Counted from the first letter of the stretch, positions 35,572 to 46,067 are shown. The stretch is DNA of 64,000 bases from Comamonadaceae bacterium (GCA_027490925.1 JAIXXF010000045.1:1-64000); one strand, 5' to 3'. Made by a program: numbers and translations. The notes: generated by a model not told the origin, from the letters alone.

Positions 35572-35588
35572 GCTACAAATTCAATAGC
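35572..35588 (-). repeat. Dispersed AT-rich motif, copy D
   Basis: On the minus strand this reads GCTATTGAATTTGTAGC. It ends three bases before the start of the histidine phosphatase gene, within an AT-rich gap (35446-35590). It matches copy E at 14 of 17 positions. Confidence 0.6.
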
Positions 35589-35590
35589 AC

Positions 35591-36224
35591 ATGCAAGCTG
35601 TTCGTGTGATCGCCGTGCGCCATGGAGAGACCGCCTGGAACGCCGACGGCCGCATCCAGGGGCAACTCGACATTCCGCTGAACGATGCCGGGCGCTGGCA
35701 GGCCCAGCGGCTGGGTCAAGCGGTGGCCGAGGAAGTGTTCGACGCGGTGCACACCAGCGACCTGCTGCGCGCCCACCAAACCGCCCAAGCGGTGGCTGGG
35801 GTGGCTGGCCTGCCGCTTCAAGGCCACGCGGGGCTGCGCGAGCGGCACCTGGGCGACTTTCAGGGCAAGACCCTGCCGGAGATCCAGGCCTTGTGGCCGG
35901 ACCAATACCGCGCCTGGCGCGAGCGGGTTCCCGGCTTCGCGCCCTCGGGCGGTGGGGAATCGCTGGTTCAATTCCGCGAGCGCGTGTTGGCCACGGTGCA
36001 CCGCCTGGCCCAGGCGCAAGGCCAGGGGCAAATCGCGATGGTCGCCCACGGCGGGGTGATGGACATCCTTTACCGCGCGGCAACGGGCCAGGACCTGCAC
36101 ACGGCCCGCACCTGGACCCTGGCCAACGCCGCCATCAACCGGCTGATGTGGACGCCTGAGAGCCTCACGCTGATTGGTTGGGCCGACACCCAGCATCTGA
36201 ACCGCGCCGCGATGGACGAGGGCT

Positions 36225-36232
<8 letters not shown>
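35591..36232 (+). CDS. Histidine phosphatase family protein (phosphoglycerate mutase-like)
   Basis: A 213-aa protein with the RHGETAWN catalytic motif near residue 10, the RHLGDFQGK segment (second half of the active site) and [12 protein letters not shown] with the second catalytic His. It is a branch-1 histidine phosphatase; the substrate may be phosphoglycerate, alpha-ribazole phosphate or another phosphoester, and the sequence does not decide. It overlaps the 3' end of ruvB by 8 bp tail-to-tail. The start ATG lies directly behind a dispersed-repeat copy, and no clear ribosome site remains. Confidence 0.88.
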
Positions 36233-37280
<1,048 letters not shown>

Positions 37281-37306
37281 GGTGCCTCATGGTGCCGAAT
37301 GGCCTG

Positions 37307-37879
37307 TCATTTCGCCAAGGCTTTCAGCGCGAGTTTGATGCCCTCGCTCACGCCGACGTCACCGGGCAAAGCCTTCAGCGCCAGCGCGGCCTCCTTGTCG
37401 CTGTAGCCCAGGGCCACCAGTGCTTGCAAGATGTCGGCTTGCGCGTCGCTGGCCTGATTGACCGGCAAGCCCATGTCGACGCCCAACTTGCCCTTGAGTT
37501 CCAGCAACAGGCGCTCGGCTGTTTTTTTGCCGATGCCCGGCACTTTGACCAGGCGGCCCGCCTCCTGCCTCGTGATGGCTTGGGCCAGTTCGCCCACCGC
37601 CATGCCCGACAGCACCGACAGCGCCATGCGCGGGCCGATGCCGGAGATCTTGATGAGCTGGCGGAACGCGTTGCGTTCTTCTTGGGTGGCAAAGCCGTAC
37701 AGCAGTTGGGCGTCCTCGCGCACCACCATGTGGGTCAGCAGCGTCACCTGTTCGCCAGACGGCGGCAGGTTGTAGAACGTGCTCATCGGCACATCGACTT
37801 CGTAGCCGACGCCATGGCAGTCCAGCACGATCTGGGGCGGGTTCTTGTCGCCGAGGATGCCGCTCAATCTGCCTATCAT
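37307..37879 (-). CDS. ruvA: Holliday junction binding protein RuvA
   Basis: A 190-aa protein that binds four-way junctions. The N-terminal OB-fold ([28 protein letters not shown]), the helix-hairpin-helix pairs [11 protein letters not shown] and [20 protein letters not shown], and the C-terminal UBA-like domain III that touches RuvB ([16 protein letters not shown]) are all present. Divergent from phoH with 37 bp between starts. Confidence 0.97.
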   Translation of the reverse strand: MIGRLSGILGDKNPPQIVLDCHGVGYEVDVPMSTFYNLPPSGEQVTLLTHMVVREDAQLLYGFATQEERNAFRQLIKISGIGPRMALSVLSGMAVGELAQAITRQEAGRLVKVPGIGKKTAERLLLELKGKLGVDMGLPVNQASDAQADILQALVALGYSDKEAALALKALPGDVGVSEGIKLALKALAK

Positions 37880-37916
37880 TGCCCACCCGCTTTTTTATTG
37901 ACTTGGAATTATCAGC

Positions 37917-38861
37917 TTGATTCTCCGCCACCTTTTTTCGCCGCCCAACAACGTGCGTTTGGCCAACCTGTGTGGCAGCACCGACGAGCACCTTCGCACC
38001 ATCGAGGCGGCACTGGACGTGAAAATCGCCCACCGCCACGAGCAGTTCAAGGTGGACGGCGCCAATGCCCGCGCCACCAAGGCGTTGGAGGTGCTGCAGG
38101 CGATGTACGAGATCGCCGCCAAACCCATTGAGCCCTACACCCTGCAGCTGATGCTGGCCGGGGACCAGCTGGTGATCGGCTCGGGCGACGGCCCCTCGCT
38201 CGCCACCCGCCGCAGCGACCTGCGCGCCCGCACCCCCAACCAGGGCCGTTACCTGGACAGCATCGCGGGCAACGACATCACCTTCGGCATCGGGCCAGCC
38301 GGTACCGGCAAGACCTATCTGGCGGTCGCCTGCGCGGTGGACGCCCTGGAGCGCAGCACGGTGCAGCGCATCGTGCTCACCCGTCCAGCGGTGGAAGCAG
38401 GCGAACGGCTGGGCTTTCTGCCTGGCGACATGAACCAAAAGGTCGACCCCTACCTGCGCCCTCTGTACGACGCGTTGTACGACCTGATGGGCTTCGACAA
38501 GGTGCAAAAAGCCTTTGAGCGCCAAGCGCTGGAAATCGCGCCGCTGGCGTTCATGCGCGGGCGCACCCTGAACAACGCGTTTGTCATCTTGGACGAGGCG
38601 CAAAACACCACGCCGGAACAAATGAAGATGTTCCTCACCCGCATCGGGTTTGGCGCCAAAGCGGTGGTGACAGGCGACGTGAGCCAGATCGATCTGCCCA
38701 AAACCCAGCTCAGCGGACTGATCGAAGCCGAACGGGTGCTCAAGCGGGTCAAAGGCATCGCCATGTGCCGCTTCACCACCGCCGACGTGGTGCGCCACCC
38801 GCTGGTCGCTCGCATCGTGGACGCCTACGACGCCCAGCGCCCGCCGGTGGACCCGGCTTGA
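37917..38861 (+). CDS. PhoH-like ATPase (YbeZ)
   Basis: A 314-aa PhoH/YbeZ protein. The Walker A GIGPAGTGKTYLAVACAV is near residue 123, followed by VLTRPAVEAGERLGFLPGD and Walker B NAFVILDEAQNTTPEQMKMFLTR. YbeZ proteins work with YbeY in RNA metabolism. The start is TTG at 37917, giving the conserved LILRHLFSPPNN N-terminus. No ATG or GTG is available, and no ribosome site is obvious, so translation may be weak or leaderless. ybeY follows after 25 bp. Confidence 0.93.
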   Translation: MILRHLFSPPNNVRLANLCGSTDEHLRTIEAALDVKIAHRHEQFKVDGANARATKALEVLQAMYEIAAKPIEPYTLQLMLAGDQLVIGSGDGPSLATRRSDLRARTPNQGRYLDSIAGNDITFGIGPAGTGKTYLAVACAVDALERSTVQRIVLTRPAVEAGERLGFLPGDMNQKVDPYLRPLYDALYDLMGFDKVQKAFERQALEIAPLAFMRGRTLNNAFVILDEAQNTTPEQMKMFLTRIGFGAKAVVTGDVSQIDLPKTQLSGLIEAERVLKRVKGIAMCRFTTADVVRHPLVARIVDAYDAQRPPVDPA

Positions 38862-38886
38862 CACCGCTGGCCCACCGCGTCCCGCC

Positions 38887-39363
38887 ATGCCCCGCAACCG
38901 CCTGCCCGAACTCCAGCTGTCGCTCCAATTCGCCCTGACACCAGGCAGCGGACTCGCCGCCGCGCTGCGCGCCGCATTGCCGCGCCACCGGGTGGTGCGC
39001 TGGGTGCGCCACGCCCTGGAGACCGATGCCGACATCACCGTGCGCATCGTTGACGCAGACGAGGGTCTGGCCCTGAACCGAGACTACCGCCAAAAGGCCT
39101 ACGCCACCAACGTGCTCACCTTTGACTACGCCAGTGCTCCGCGGGTGATGGCCGATTTGGTGCTGTGCGCCCCGGTGGTGGTGGCCGAAGCCCAGGCCCA
39201 GGCCAAGCCCCTGGCCGCCCACTGCGCCCACCTGCTGGTGCACGGCACCCTGCATGCCCAGGGCTGGGACCACGACACCAGCACTGCCGACGCAGAAGCC
39301 ATGGAGGCGAAAGAGGTGGCCATCCTCGCGCGGTTGGGGTTTTCTGACCCTTACGGCCGGTGA
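38887..39363 (+). CDS. ybeY: rRNA maturation endoribonuclease YbeY
   Basis: A 158-aa metallo-endoribonuclease of 16S rRNA maturation and ribosome quality control. The zinc-binding motif HLLVHGTLHAQGWDHD (H-G-x-L-H-x-x-G-x-D-H form) and the preceding LNRDYRQKAYATNVLTFDY are diagnostic. The usual phoH-ybeY pair is kept. The gene that often follows (corC) is replaced by a gap with a dispersed motif and a FecR/OmpA pair. Confidence 0.95.
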   Translation: MPRNRLPELQLSLQFALTPGSGLAAALRAALPRHRVVRWVRHALETDADITVRIVDADEGLALNRDYRQKAYATNVLTFDYASAPRVMADLVLCAPVVVAEAQAQAKPLAAHCAHLLVHGTLHAQGWDHDTSTADAEAMEAKEVAILARLGFSDPYGR

Positions 39364-39418
39364 ATCGTCCAGTTTTTAACGGAATCGTCCTTTGGCCCAC
39401 GGTCGGTCTTGTCCAATT

Positions 39419-39435
39419 GCTATGGATTTTGTAGT
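39419..39435 (+). repeat. Dispersed AT-rich motif, copy E
   Basis: GCTATGGATTTTGTAGT in the 291-bp gap 39364-39654, which otherwise holds no gene. The same gap contains two direct GAATCGTCC copies (39362-39370 and 39382-39390). Confidence 0.55.
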
Positions 39436-39654
39436 ATGCAAACGCTGGAGATGCACCGTTTTTTGACGCCATCAGGCCCTATGCATCGACCGTTGCTCAG
39501 CGTACGATGCCATACGCCGGGTGACCTTTGGTGCAAGTGGCGTCAAACGGCGTGTTTGGTGTACCGCATGCTGGCCCACGTTATTGCCCCTGTCACCACC
39601 CGCGCGGATCGCGTGCTTGACAACCCGTTTCCCCAGACGTTAAGGTGGACCGCC

Positions 39655-40119
39655 ATGATCAAACCATTTCTGCTGTCCCTGGCCTGCTCTCTGGGCTTGT
39701 TCGTTGGCCACGCCCGCGCAGGGGTGGAGGCCGAAGGCAAGGCCGGCACACTGAAAACCGTGCAGGGCGACGTGCGCCTGATTGACATGCGGGGCGAACG
39801 CCGCGTGCAGCCAGGCGACGCGGTCACTGTGTCCGACACGGTGGTCACCGGCAGCAATGGTTCGGCCAGTGTGGTGTTGCGGGATGGCACCGCGCTTGTT
39901 GTGGGTCCCAAATCACGTGTCGAACTGAAAAACTTCGCCTTTGACGAGGCCAGCCAACAGGGCAACCTGCTGGTGTCGCTGGTGCAAGGCTCGCTGCGCA
40001 TGATCACCGGGTTGATTTCCAAAACCAACCCCGGCGCGGCTGCTGTGACCACCAAAACCGCCACCATCGGCGTGCGCGGCACCGACTTCATCGTTCAAGC
40101 CGACGACCAGGTTCAATGA
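39655..40119 (+). CDS. Exported FecR-domain protein
   Basis: A 154-aa periplasmic protein. A signal peptide (MIKPFLLSLACSLGLFVGHA, cleavage after ARA) precedes a FecR beta domain: GTLKTVQGDVRLIDMRGE, VQPGDAVTVSDTVVTGSNG, SASVVLRDGTALVVGPKSRV, TIGVRGTDFIV. FecR domains here are not next to TonB or sigma factor genes, so classical iron-citrate signalling is unlikely. The ATG at 39655 has AAGGTGG at 39642-39648; the longer upstream frame is ignored. The stop overlaps the OmpA gene start (ATGA). Confidence 0.88.
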   Translation: MIKPFLLSLACSLGLFVGHARAGVEAEGKAGTLKTVQGDVRLIDMRGERRVQPGDAVTVSDTVVTGSNGSASVVLRDGTALVVGPKSRVELKNFAFDEASQQGNLLVSLVQGSLRMITGLISKTNPGAAAVTTKTATIGVRGTDFIVQADDQVQ

Positions 40120-40748
40120 CGGGGCGCTGGGTCAGGCAGGGCGCGGGCGTGGGATTGGTGGTGGTGGGCCTTGGCCTCACCGCCTGCGCCAGCCACACGA
40201 CCATACCGACGACCACCGTGCTGTTGCTCCCACAGGTCGACGGCACACCTTCTTCTGTCACGGTCACGGGCAACAATGGCTTGTCAGCGGTGGTCGCCAC
40301 ACCCTACCAGACCGCGACCAACGCGCTGGGCGACCGCCAGGCCCCGCGCCTGGCCCAGGCAGACCCCAACGACGTGCGACGCAAGTTTGGGCCGCTGTTC
40401 GACGCGCTCCCCGCCAAACCCCAGCGCTTCACGCTCTACTTCAAGGCCGGCAGCACCGAGCTCACGGCCGAATCGCGCATCGCCTTGCTGGACGCGATGC
40501 TGGACGCCCAGCAGCGCAGCGGTGCGGAGATCGTGATCGTGGGCCACACCGACGCCACTGGCAGCCCAGCCGTCAACGACCGTTTGGCCCAGCGCCGAGC
40601 GGCAGCGGTTCACGCGTTGTTGTCGGAGCGCGGCTTCACCCGTTCCATTGTCGACGTCAAGGCCATGGGCGGGCGCGAACCCGCTGTCCCTGCGGGCAAT
40701 GCCGTGCCAGAGCCGCGCAACCGGCGGGTCGAGGTGATCGTTCGCTGA
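40116..40748 (+). CDS. OmpA-family lipoprotein
   Basis: A 210-aa protein: lipoprotein signal (VGLGLTAC, Cys24), a variable linker and a C-terminal OmpA peptidoglycan-binding domain (FTLYFKAGSTELTAESR, IVIVGHTDATGSPAVNDRLA, RAAAVHALL, EPRNRRVEVIV). It is expected in the outer membrane, holding peptidoglycan. It is coupled with the preceding FecR gene by a 4-bp overlap. Together they form a two-gene envelope unit convergent with tyrS. Confidence 0.9.
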   Translation: MTGRWVRQGAGVGLVVVGLGLTACASHTTIPTTTVLLLPQVDGTPSSVTVTGNNGLSAVVATPYQTATNALGDRQAPRLAQADPNDVRRKFGPLFDALPAKPQRFTLYFKAGSTELTAESRIALLDAMLDAQQRSGAEIVIVGHTDATGSPAVNDRLAQRRAAAVHALLSERGFTRSIVDVKAMGGREPAVPAGNAVPEPRNRRVEVIVR

Positions 40749-40782
40749 CCAGTGCCCGCCAGGCTGGGCGGCCAAGCCACTT

Positions 40783-42051
40783 TCAAGCGCTCAGCGTCAC
40801 CCGGGCGAATTTGCGTTTGCCCACCTGCACCACATAGACGCCTGGCTGCAATTTCAGCGCCTTGTCGCTGACCACGCCCGAGTCCACCCGAACACCGCCA
40901 CCGTCGATCAGGCGGCTGGCCTCCGAGGTCGATGGCGCCAGCCCGGCGGCTTTCAGCAAGGCGCCAATGCCCATGGGCGCGCCTGCCAGAGACACCTCGG
41001 GCAGTTCGTCGGGTACGCCACCTTTGCTGCGGTTGGCAAAATCCTGCTCGGCCGCATCGGTCGCCGCCACCGAGTGGAAGCGGGTGGTGATCTCGCGGGC
41101 CAGCAACACCTTGGCGTCCTTTGGGTTGCGCCCATCGGCCACCTCGGCCTGTAGCGCCGCGATGTCGTCCAGGCTCTTGAAGCTCAACAACGTGAACCAG
41201 CGCCACATGAGCTCGTCACTGATGGAAAGCACCTTGGCGAACATCGTGTTCGGCGCCTCGGAAATGCCGATGTAGTTGTTTTTGCTTTTGGACATTTTGT
41301 CCACGCCGTCCAGCCCCTCCAGCAGCGGCATGGTCAAGATGCATTGGGGCTCCTGGCCGTATTCGGCCTGTAGCTGGCGCCCCACGAGCAGGTTGAATTT
41401 TTGGTCGGTGCCGCCCAGTTCCAAGTCGCTCTCTAGTGCCACCGAGTCGTAACCCTGCATCAGCGGGTACAAAAATTCATGCACCGAAATAGACCGGCCC
41501 TCTTTGAATCGCTTGCTGAAGTCGTCGCGTTCCATCATCCGTGCCACGGTGTAGCGCGACGCCAACTGGATCATCCCGCGCGCGCCCAAGGGGTCGCACC
41601 ATTCACTGTTGTAGCGGACCTCGGTTCTGGCCGGGTCCAGCACCCGGCTGGCCTGCTCGTAGTAAGTGTTCGCATTGGCTTCGATTTGCTCGCGCGTCAG
41701 CGGGGGGCGCGTGCTGTTTCGGCCCGATGGGTCACCAATCATCGAGGTGAAGTCGCCGATCAGGAAAATCACGGTGTGGCCCAGGTCTTGCATCTGCCTG
41801 AGTTTGTTCAACACCACGGTGTGGCCCAAATGGATGTCGGGTGCGGTTGGGTCCAGCCCCAATTTGATGCGCAGTGGCACGCCACTGGCTTCGGACCGCT
41901 GGAGCTTTGTCACCCACTCCTCGCGGGGCAGCAACTCGTCGCAGCCACGCAGGCTGACCTGCAGCGCGTGGGCCACAGCATCGCTCGTTAGAGCGGGTGC
42001 GGAATGGCCCCCGGTGGTGGCGTTGGTGGGGGCGGAAGCGGCGGTTTTCAT
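40783..42051 (-). CDS. tyrS: Tyrosyl-tRNA synthetase
   Basis: A 422-aa class I synthetase. HIGH-like PDIHLGHTV, tyrosine-binding [10 protein letters not shown], the KMSKS loop [12 protein letters not shown] and a C-terminal S4 domain ([18 protein letters not shown]) are visible. It belongs to the TyrZ-like subgroup common in betaproteobacteria (HIGH preceded by LDPTAPD). A Thr/Ala-rich 20-residue N-terminal extension is present. It is divergent from the M23 peptidase gene, an arrangement seen in related genomes. Confidence 0.97.
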   Translation of the reverse strand: MKTAASAPTNATTGGHSAPALTSDAVAHALQVSLRGCDELLPREEWVTKLQRSEASGVPLRIKLGLDPTAPDIHLGHTVVLNKLRQMQDLGHTVIFLIGDFTSMIGDPSGRNSTRPPLTREQIEANANTYYEQASRVLDPARTEVRYNSEWCDPLGARGMIQLASRYTVARMMERDDFSKRFKEGRSISVHEFLYPLMQGYDSVALESDLELGGTDQKFNLLVGRQLQAEYGQEPQCILTMPLLEGLDGVDKMSKSKNNYIGISEAPNTMFAKVLSISDELMWRWFTLLSFKSLDDIAALQAEVADGRNPKDAKVLLAREITTRFHSVAATDAAEQDFANRSKGGVPDELPEVSLAGAPMGIGALLKAAGLAPSTSEASRLIDGGGVRVDSGVVSDKALKLQPGVYVVQVGKRKFARVTLSA

Positions 42052-42262
42052 AGGGTTTTTTCAATACAACGCGGCATGCCAGACCGATATACTCGCTGGT
42101 TGATTTTTGCGACTGCCGGCAGCGATTTTAGAGGCTGGGGCTCTCGGTCATTTGGGGTAACACGCGGGGTTGGTCACCGACCGGCGAGGGCAACGCCCTG
42201 CCGATGCACCACATCGCAGGCTGCCGACGCGCTGCGTGGCGCACCAATTCGAGGACATTCGA

Positions 42263-43618
42263 TTGCAAGTACACGGTTTGATTGCCACGGCACAGGCGCT
42301 TTTCCAACACATCGTCGGCACCCTGCAACGTCACCCGCAACGCGTGACCGCTGTCGTCGCCGCCGCGCTGTTGGGCGGCGGCGGTGGGGCTTTTGCCTTG
42401 GCCACTTTGGCCCCTGACGCCTCTGAGCTCCCCGTGGGCGTGGTGGTGGAGGCTGTTCAGCCATTGCCCTACGAGTCGCAAGCGGCGCTGTTGGACAACC
42501 ACAGCTTCAACCTGTTCCGGTCGGACGTCACCCGCTCTACCGATACCGCCCAGAGCCTGTTGGCCCGTTTGGGGGTTCGCGATGCAGAGGCCAGCGCCTT
42601 CTTGCGCAACAACCCCATCAGCCAGAAGCACCTGCTGGCACGCAGTGGGCGCTTGGTCACCGCCGAAGCCGACGACCGCAACGCCCTGCGCAAGTTGGTG
42701 TCTCGGTGGAGCGCAGACGACGAAGGCAGCTTCCACCGTTTGGTGGTCGAGAAAACCAACCAGGGTTTCCAGGCGAAGCTGGAGACCGCACCGCTCACCG
42801 CGTCCACCCAGCTCGCCAGCGGCGTGATTCGCACCTCGCTGTTCGCCGCCACCGACGACGCACGCATCCCTGACGCCATTGCCGTCAACCTGGCGGAGAT
42901 TTTCTCCAGTGAAATCGACTTTCATCGCTCGCTGCGCAAGGGCGACCGCTTTTCGGTGGTGTACGAAACGCTGGAGGCTGACGGCGAGCCGGTGCGCACC
43001 GGTCGGGTGCTGAGCGCTGAGTTCGTCAACAACGGCAAGACCTATCAAGCCATCTGGTTCCAGGAGCCGGGTCAAAAAGGTGGGTACTACACGCTGGGCG
43101 GCCAAAGCCTGCGCCGTCCGTACCTGGCGTCGCCCATGGCGTTCTCACGAATGACCAGCGGCTTCAAGATGCGCTTCCACCCCATACTGCAAACCTGGCG
43201 CGCCCACCTTGGCGTGGATTACGCGGCACCCACTGGCACCCCCGTCCGCGCGGTGGGCGGTGGCGTGGTGGATTTCGCTGGCGCGCAAGGCGGGTTCGGC
43301 AATGTGGTGTTCATCAAGCATCGCAACAACCACACCACGGTGTACGCCCACCTGAGCCGCATCCATGTGAGGAAAGGGCAAAGCGTGGAGCAGGGCCAGC
43401 ACATTGGCGCTGTCGGCGCCACCGGCTGGGCCACTGGGCCGCACTTGCACTTCGAGTTCCGCGTCAACGGTGTGCATAAAGACCCCACCATGCTCGCTCG
43501 GCAAAGCGAGGCCATCCCGGTGTCGGCGTCCGCCCGCCCGCTGTTCGACCGCACCGCTGCCGGTATGCGCCCCAAGCTGGCCGCTGCCGCCTTGGCCACA
43601 GTGGCCAGCGCTCAGTGA
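42263..43618 (+). CDS. M23 family metallopeptidase (membrane-anchored)
   Basis: A 451-aa envelope peptidase. An N-terminal hydrophobic helix (VTAVVAAALLGGGGGAFALATL) anchors or exports it. The middle contains an Opacity-like/LysM-replacing region. The C-terminal M23 domain has FHPILQTWRAHLGVDYAAPTG (zinc His and Asp), YAHLSRI and GPHLHFEFRV (HxH). The chosen start is TTG 42263 with GAGGA at 42251-42255. The frame is open back to 42170, but that segment has no family character. It cleaves peptidoglycan cross-links during growth. Confidence 0.88.
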   Translation: MQVHGLIATAQALFQHIVGTLQRHPQRVTAVVAAALLGGGGGAFALATLAPDASELPVGVVVEAVQPLPYESQAALLDNHSFNLFRSDVTRSTDTAQSLLARLGVRDAEASAFLRNNPISQKHLLARSGRLVTAEADDRNALRKLVSRWSADDEGSFHRLVVEKTNQGFQAKLETAPLTASTQLASGVIRTSLFAATDDARIPDAIAVNLAEIFSSEIDFHRSLRKGDRFSVVYETLEADGEPVRTGRVLSAEFVNNGKTYQAIWFQEPGQKGGYYTLGGQSLRRPYLASPMAFSRMTSGFKMRFHPILQTWRAHLGVDYAAPTGTPVRAVGGGVVDFAGAQGGFGNVVFIKHRNNHTTVYAHLSRIHVRKGQSVEQGQHIGAVGATGWATGPHLHFEFRVNGVHKDPTMLARQSEAIPVSASARPLFDRTAAGMRPKLAAAALATVASAQ

Positions 43619-43735
43619 TCCACGCAGTCAGACCTCGGACAGCCTCGGATCAGGACTTACCCCTAACTGGCAACTTTTGCGGCTGAGTGCCGTCTGAGCT
43701 GGAAAGGCTTTATTTACCACTGTCAGCGTTTTTGA

Positions 43736-44227
43736 ATGATGTCCAACCCACTTGCCGCATTACTGCTGGCGCTCTATACACTGGCATGCGGGCAAGACGC
43801 CGCAGCCCAGTCCACCAAGGAAAAGCCGCTCAAGAACGCCGAAGTTTTCATCGACCAGCCGGACAACCTCGACACCCGCATCAAGGTCTTGACCGACGCG
43901 AAAGGCGCATTTCAGGTGGGCAACCTGAAGCCAGGCATGTACCGCATCGTGGTGCAAACGGGCGAGCCACCACGCGACAAAAGCGGCAAGAACTTGGCCG
44001 AGAGCGACTACGTGGGGCCACAAGGCATGCGTGGGGCAGTGCCCTGGGGGCAGCAGCGCAAGCAGTATGGCAACATCAAGTACGTCAACCTGGCCATGGA
44101 AGAAACCCGCAGCAGCGGGCCGTTTGTTCAAAACCAGAAGCTCGTGAACGGGCGAACCATGGGCGTGTTTGTGACGGTTTACAGCCCAGGCGAGGTGCTG
44201 AAGGGCCGGGTCACGGGGGAGCGATGA
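43736..44227 (+). CDS. Exported carboxypeptidase-regulatory-like (transthyretin-fold) protein
   Basis: A 163-aa hypothetical exported protein. The N-terminus is a signal peptide (MMSNPLAALLLALYTLACGQ), with Cys18 in a possible lipobox. The following KTLTDAKGAF-like segment (IKVLTDAKGAFQVGNLKPGM, YRIVV) is the pattern of carboxypeptidase-regulatory/prealbumin-like beta sandwiches that end up in the periplasm. No enzyme motif is seen. A small cytochrome c gene follows after 80 bp on the same strand, and both face the molybdoenzyme operon. Confidence 0.7.
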   Translation: MMSNPLAALLLALYTLACGQDAAAQSTKEKPLKNAEVFIDQPDNLDTRIKVLTDAKGAFQVGNLKPGMYRIVVQTGEPPRDKSGKNLAESDYVGPQGMRGAVPWGQQRKQYGNIKYVNLAMEETRSSGPFVQNQKLVNGRTMGVFVTVYSPGEVLKGRVTGER

Positions 44228-44307
44228 TCGGCCCATCTTTTCACGGGAAAAGATGCCTTTGCTTCCAACCCAGATTCACCTTTCCATGACAGGATGAGTG
44301 TTTCACC

Positions 44308-44637
44308 ATGTGGCCAAAGATCCCCTTATATCGTCTGTTGACGCTCAAGCCTTTGCTCTTGTTGGTCCTCGGCTTGCCAGTGCCGTCGCATGCCAGCCTG
44401 GCCACTGCCAGTGCCCACGATTGCATGGCCTGTCACGCGGTGGACCGAACCTTCAATGCGCCGTCGTTCCGGCAAATCGGTGCCAGATACAAAGGCGATA
44501 AAGCCGCAGAAGACCGTCTGGTGCTCAAGGTCCGCAACGGGAGCGTCGGGGCTTGGGGCCGCAACAGCATGCCGCCGCAAGCCATCACCGAAGCCGATGC
44601 GCGCAAAGTGGTGCGCTGGGTGTTGACCCACAAGTGA
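44308..44637 (+). CDS. Small class I c-type cytochrome
   Basis: A 109-aa periplasmic monoheme cytochrome. A signal peptide (LLTLKPLLLLVLGLPVPSHA) precedes the heme motif CMACH and, near the end, WGRNSMPPQAI with the likely axial Met. It resembles cytochrome c551/c552-type electron carriers. It is adjacent to and convergent with the IorAB-like operon, whose large subunit is probably exported; a role as electron acceptor is inference. Confidence 0.92.
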   Translation: MWPKIPLYRLLTLKPLLLLVLGLPVPSHASLATASAHDCMACHAVDRTFNAPSFRQIGARYKGDKAAEDRLVLKVRNGSVGAWGRNSMPPQAITEADARKVVRWVLTHK

Positions 44638-44732
44638 CTCTTGGCCTCGGTCGGTCGCATTGACCGGGCCGATGGTTTTCCTCATCCGCCCTGAGGTGCT
44701 GCGCAGGCTGGACGCACTTCAATCAATGCCAT

Positions 44733-44757
44733 AAAAAAGGGGCCCGAGGGCCCCTTT
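44733..44757 (-). terminator. Rho-independent terminator of the ior/Gly-rich operon
   Basis: On the minus strand, AAAGGGGCCC pairs with GGGCCCCTTT (44736-44745 with 44748-44757) and is followed by a T-run (As at 44733-44738 on plus). It lies 23 bp past the stop of the Gly-rich gene. It may also weakly stop transcription from the cytochrome side. Confidence 0.85.
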
Positions 44758-44780
44758 GACTAAGTGAGTCCTTGAAACGG

Positions 44781-46067
44781 TTACAGCAGCTTGCCCACGG
44801 TACCCAAGGCGATGGGACCCGCGATGGGAACTTCAGTGACCAAATTCGTGATGGGCTCCAACGCTGGCAGCAGGACATCGCCCAAGGGAGCCAACATGCC
44901 TCCCAGGGTGTTGCTCAGACCAGTTGCTTCCAGAACCTGGTGGAATGGGAGCTCGTTGCTGAGCTGGTCGCCGCCGAGCAGGCCCGCCATGATGTCGTCC
45001 ACGTACAAAATCTGGTCGGTTGCACCGGTCACCAAATCCAGCAACGCGTTGAGTTGTTTGCCATCTGTGAATTCACCGATGACTGGCAGACCCGTCAGAG
45101 CGCCTTCGATCGAGTTGGTGATCGAACCAAGCATGCCTTGTTCGGTCACCAGGAACTGCAGGTAGTCCTCTGACAACAAACCGCCGCTGTAGGCGCCGAT
45201 GAAGGCGGTCACGCTGGGCAGGTCGCCCAACAAGGCAGAGCGAGCAAGGTCATTGACCAAAGGAATGCCTTCGGTCAGTGCCACAGCGCGGGTGGCCACG
45301 TCGTACAAAATGATTTCTTCGCCGACCGAATTACCGCCAATCAGGCCTTGCACGGGTTCGAACAGGGGGGTGCCGTACAGCGGCGTCACCAGCACGTTGG
45401 CGATGGAGCCACCTTCAACGCCTTGTCCCAAGACAGCGTTCAAGTTCTCTCCCAAGATGGGAATATTGAAGCTGGCATCCGCCAGGGTAGTCAGTAAACC
45501 TCCAACGGGGGACGAGCTGAAGCCTCCAATATCGCCAGTACCCGAGGTTATCTCGTTAATGGCGGCGCCACCGAGGCCGCCCGTGAGACCACCCAGGGCG
45601 TCGAGTCCGGGGAGCCCGCCGCCCAGCAGTCCGGTCACCGCGTCAAGGCCTGGGAGTCCACCGCCCAACAGACCCGTGACCGTGTCCAAGCCTGGCAACG
45701 ATGCTGCGGAGGCTTCGACGGATGCGCCAGAAACGTTGCCCAGGCCGCCCAGGAGGCCGGTCACCAGCGACAGCGGGCCACCGTCGGTACCACCCGTCAG
45801 ACCGCCGGTCAGGCCAGTCAACAGACCCAGAGGGCCACCGCCCTCGCCGCCAGTCAAACCGCCGAGGAGGCCGGTCACCAGCGACAGGGGGCCGCCTTCG
45901 GCGCCGCCGGTCAAGCCACCGGTAAGACCGGTCAACAGACCCAGGGGGCCGCCTTCGCCGCCCGTCAAGCCGCCGGTGAGGCCAGTCAACAGACCCAAGG
46001 GCCCGCCATCTTCGCCGCCGGTCAAGCCGCCCAGCAGCCCTGTCAATGCATCAAGAGGAATTGCCAT
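44781..46067 (-). CDS. Gly/Leu/Thr-repeat protein, third gene of the ior operon
   Basis: A 428-aa protein of no recognised family. The first 111 residues consist of six 18-19-residue repeats (e.g. EGGGPLGLLTGLTGGLTGG). They are followed by three 14-16-residue units beginning LPGLD (LPGLDTVTGLLGGG). The C-terminal 250 residues are non-repetitive and hydrophobic, with no enzyme motif. There is no signal peptide: the chain starts MAIPLDALTGLLGG. The ribosome site GGAG is at the right distance. It starts 21 bp after the IorA-like gene and its stop is followed by a terminator, so it belongs to that operon. It shares the LLGG/LTGG style with the 630-aa protein at 26681 but not its FecR-like head. 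Its role is unknown. Confidence 0.85.
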   Translation of the reverse strand: MAIPLDALTGLLGGLTGGEDGGPLGLLTGLTGGLTGGEGGPLGLLTGLTGGLTGGAEGGPLSLVTGLLGGLTGGEGGGPLGLLTGLTGGLTGGTDGGPLSLVTGLLGGLGNVSGASVEASAASLPGLDTVTGLLGGGLPGLDAVTGLLGGGLPGLDALGGLTGGLGGAAINEITSGTGDIGGFSSSPVGGLLTTLADASFNIPILGENLNAVLGQGVEGGSIANVLVTPLYGTPLFEPVQGLIGGNSVGEEIILYDVATRAVALTEGIPLVNDLARSALLGDLPSVTAFIGAYSGGLLSEDYLQFLVTEQGMLGSITNSIEGALTGLPVIGEFTDGKQLNALLDLVTGATDQILYVDDIMAGLLGGDQLSNELPFHQVLEATGLSNTLGGMLAPLGDVLLPALEPITNLVTEVPIAGPIALGTVGKLL

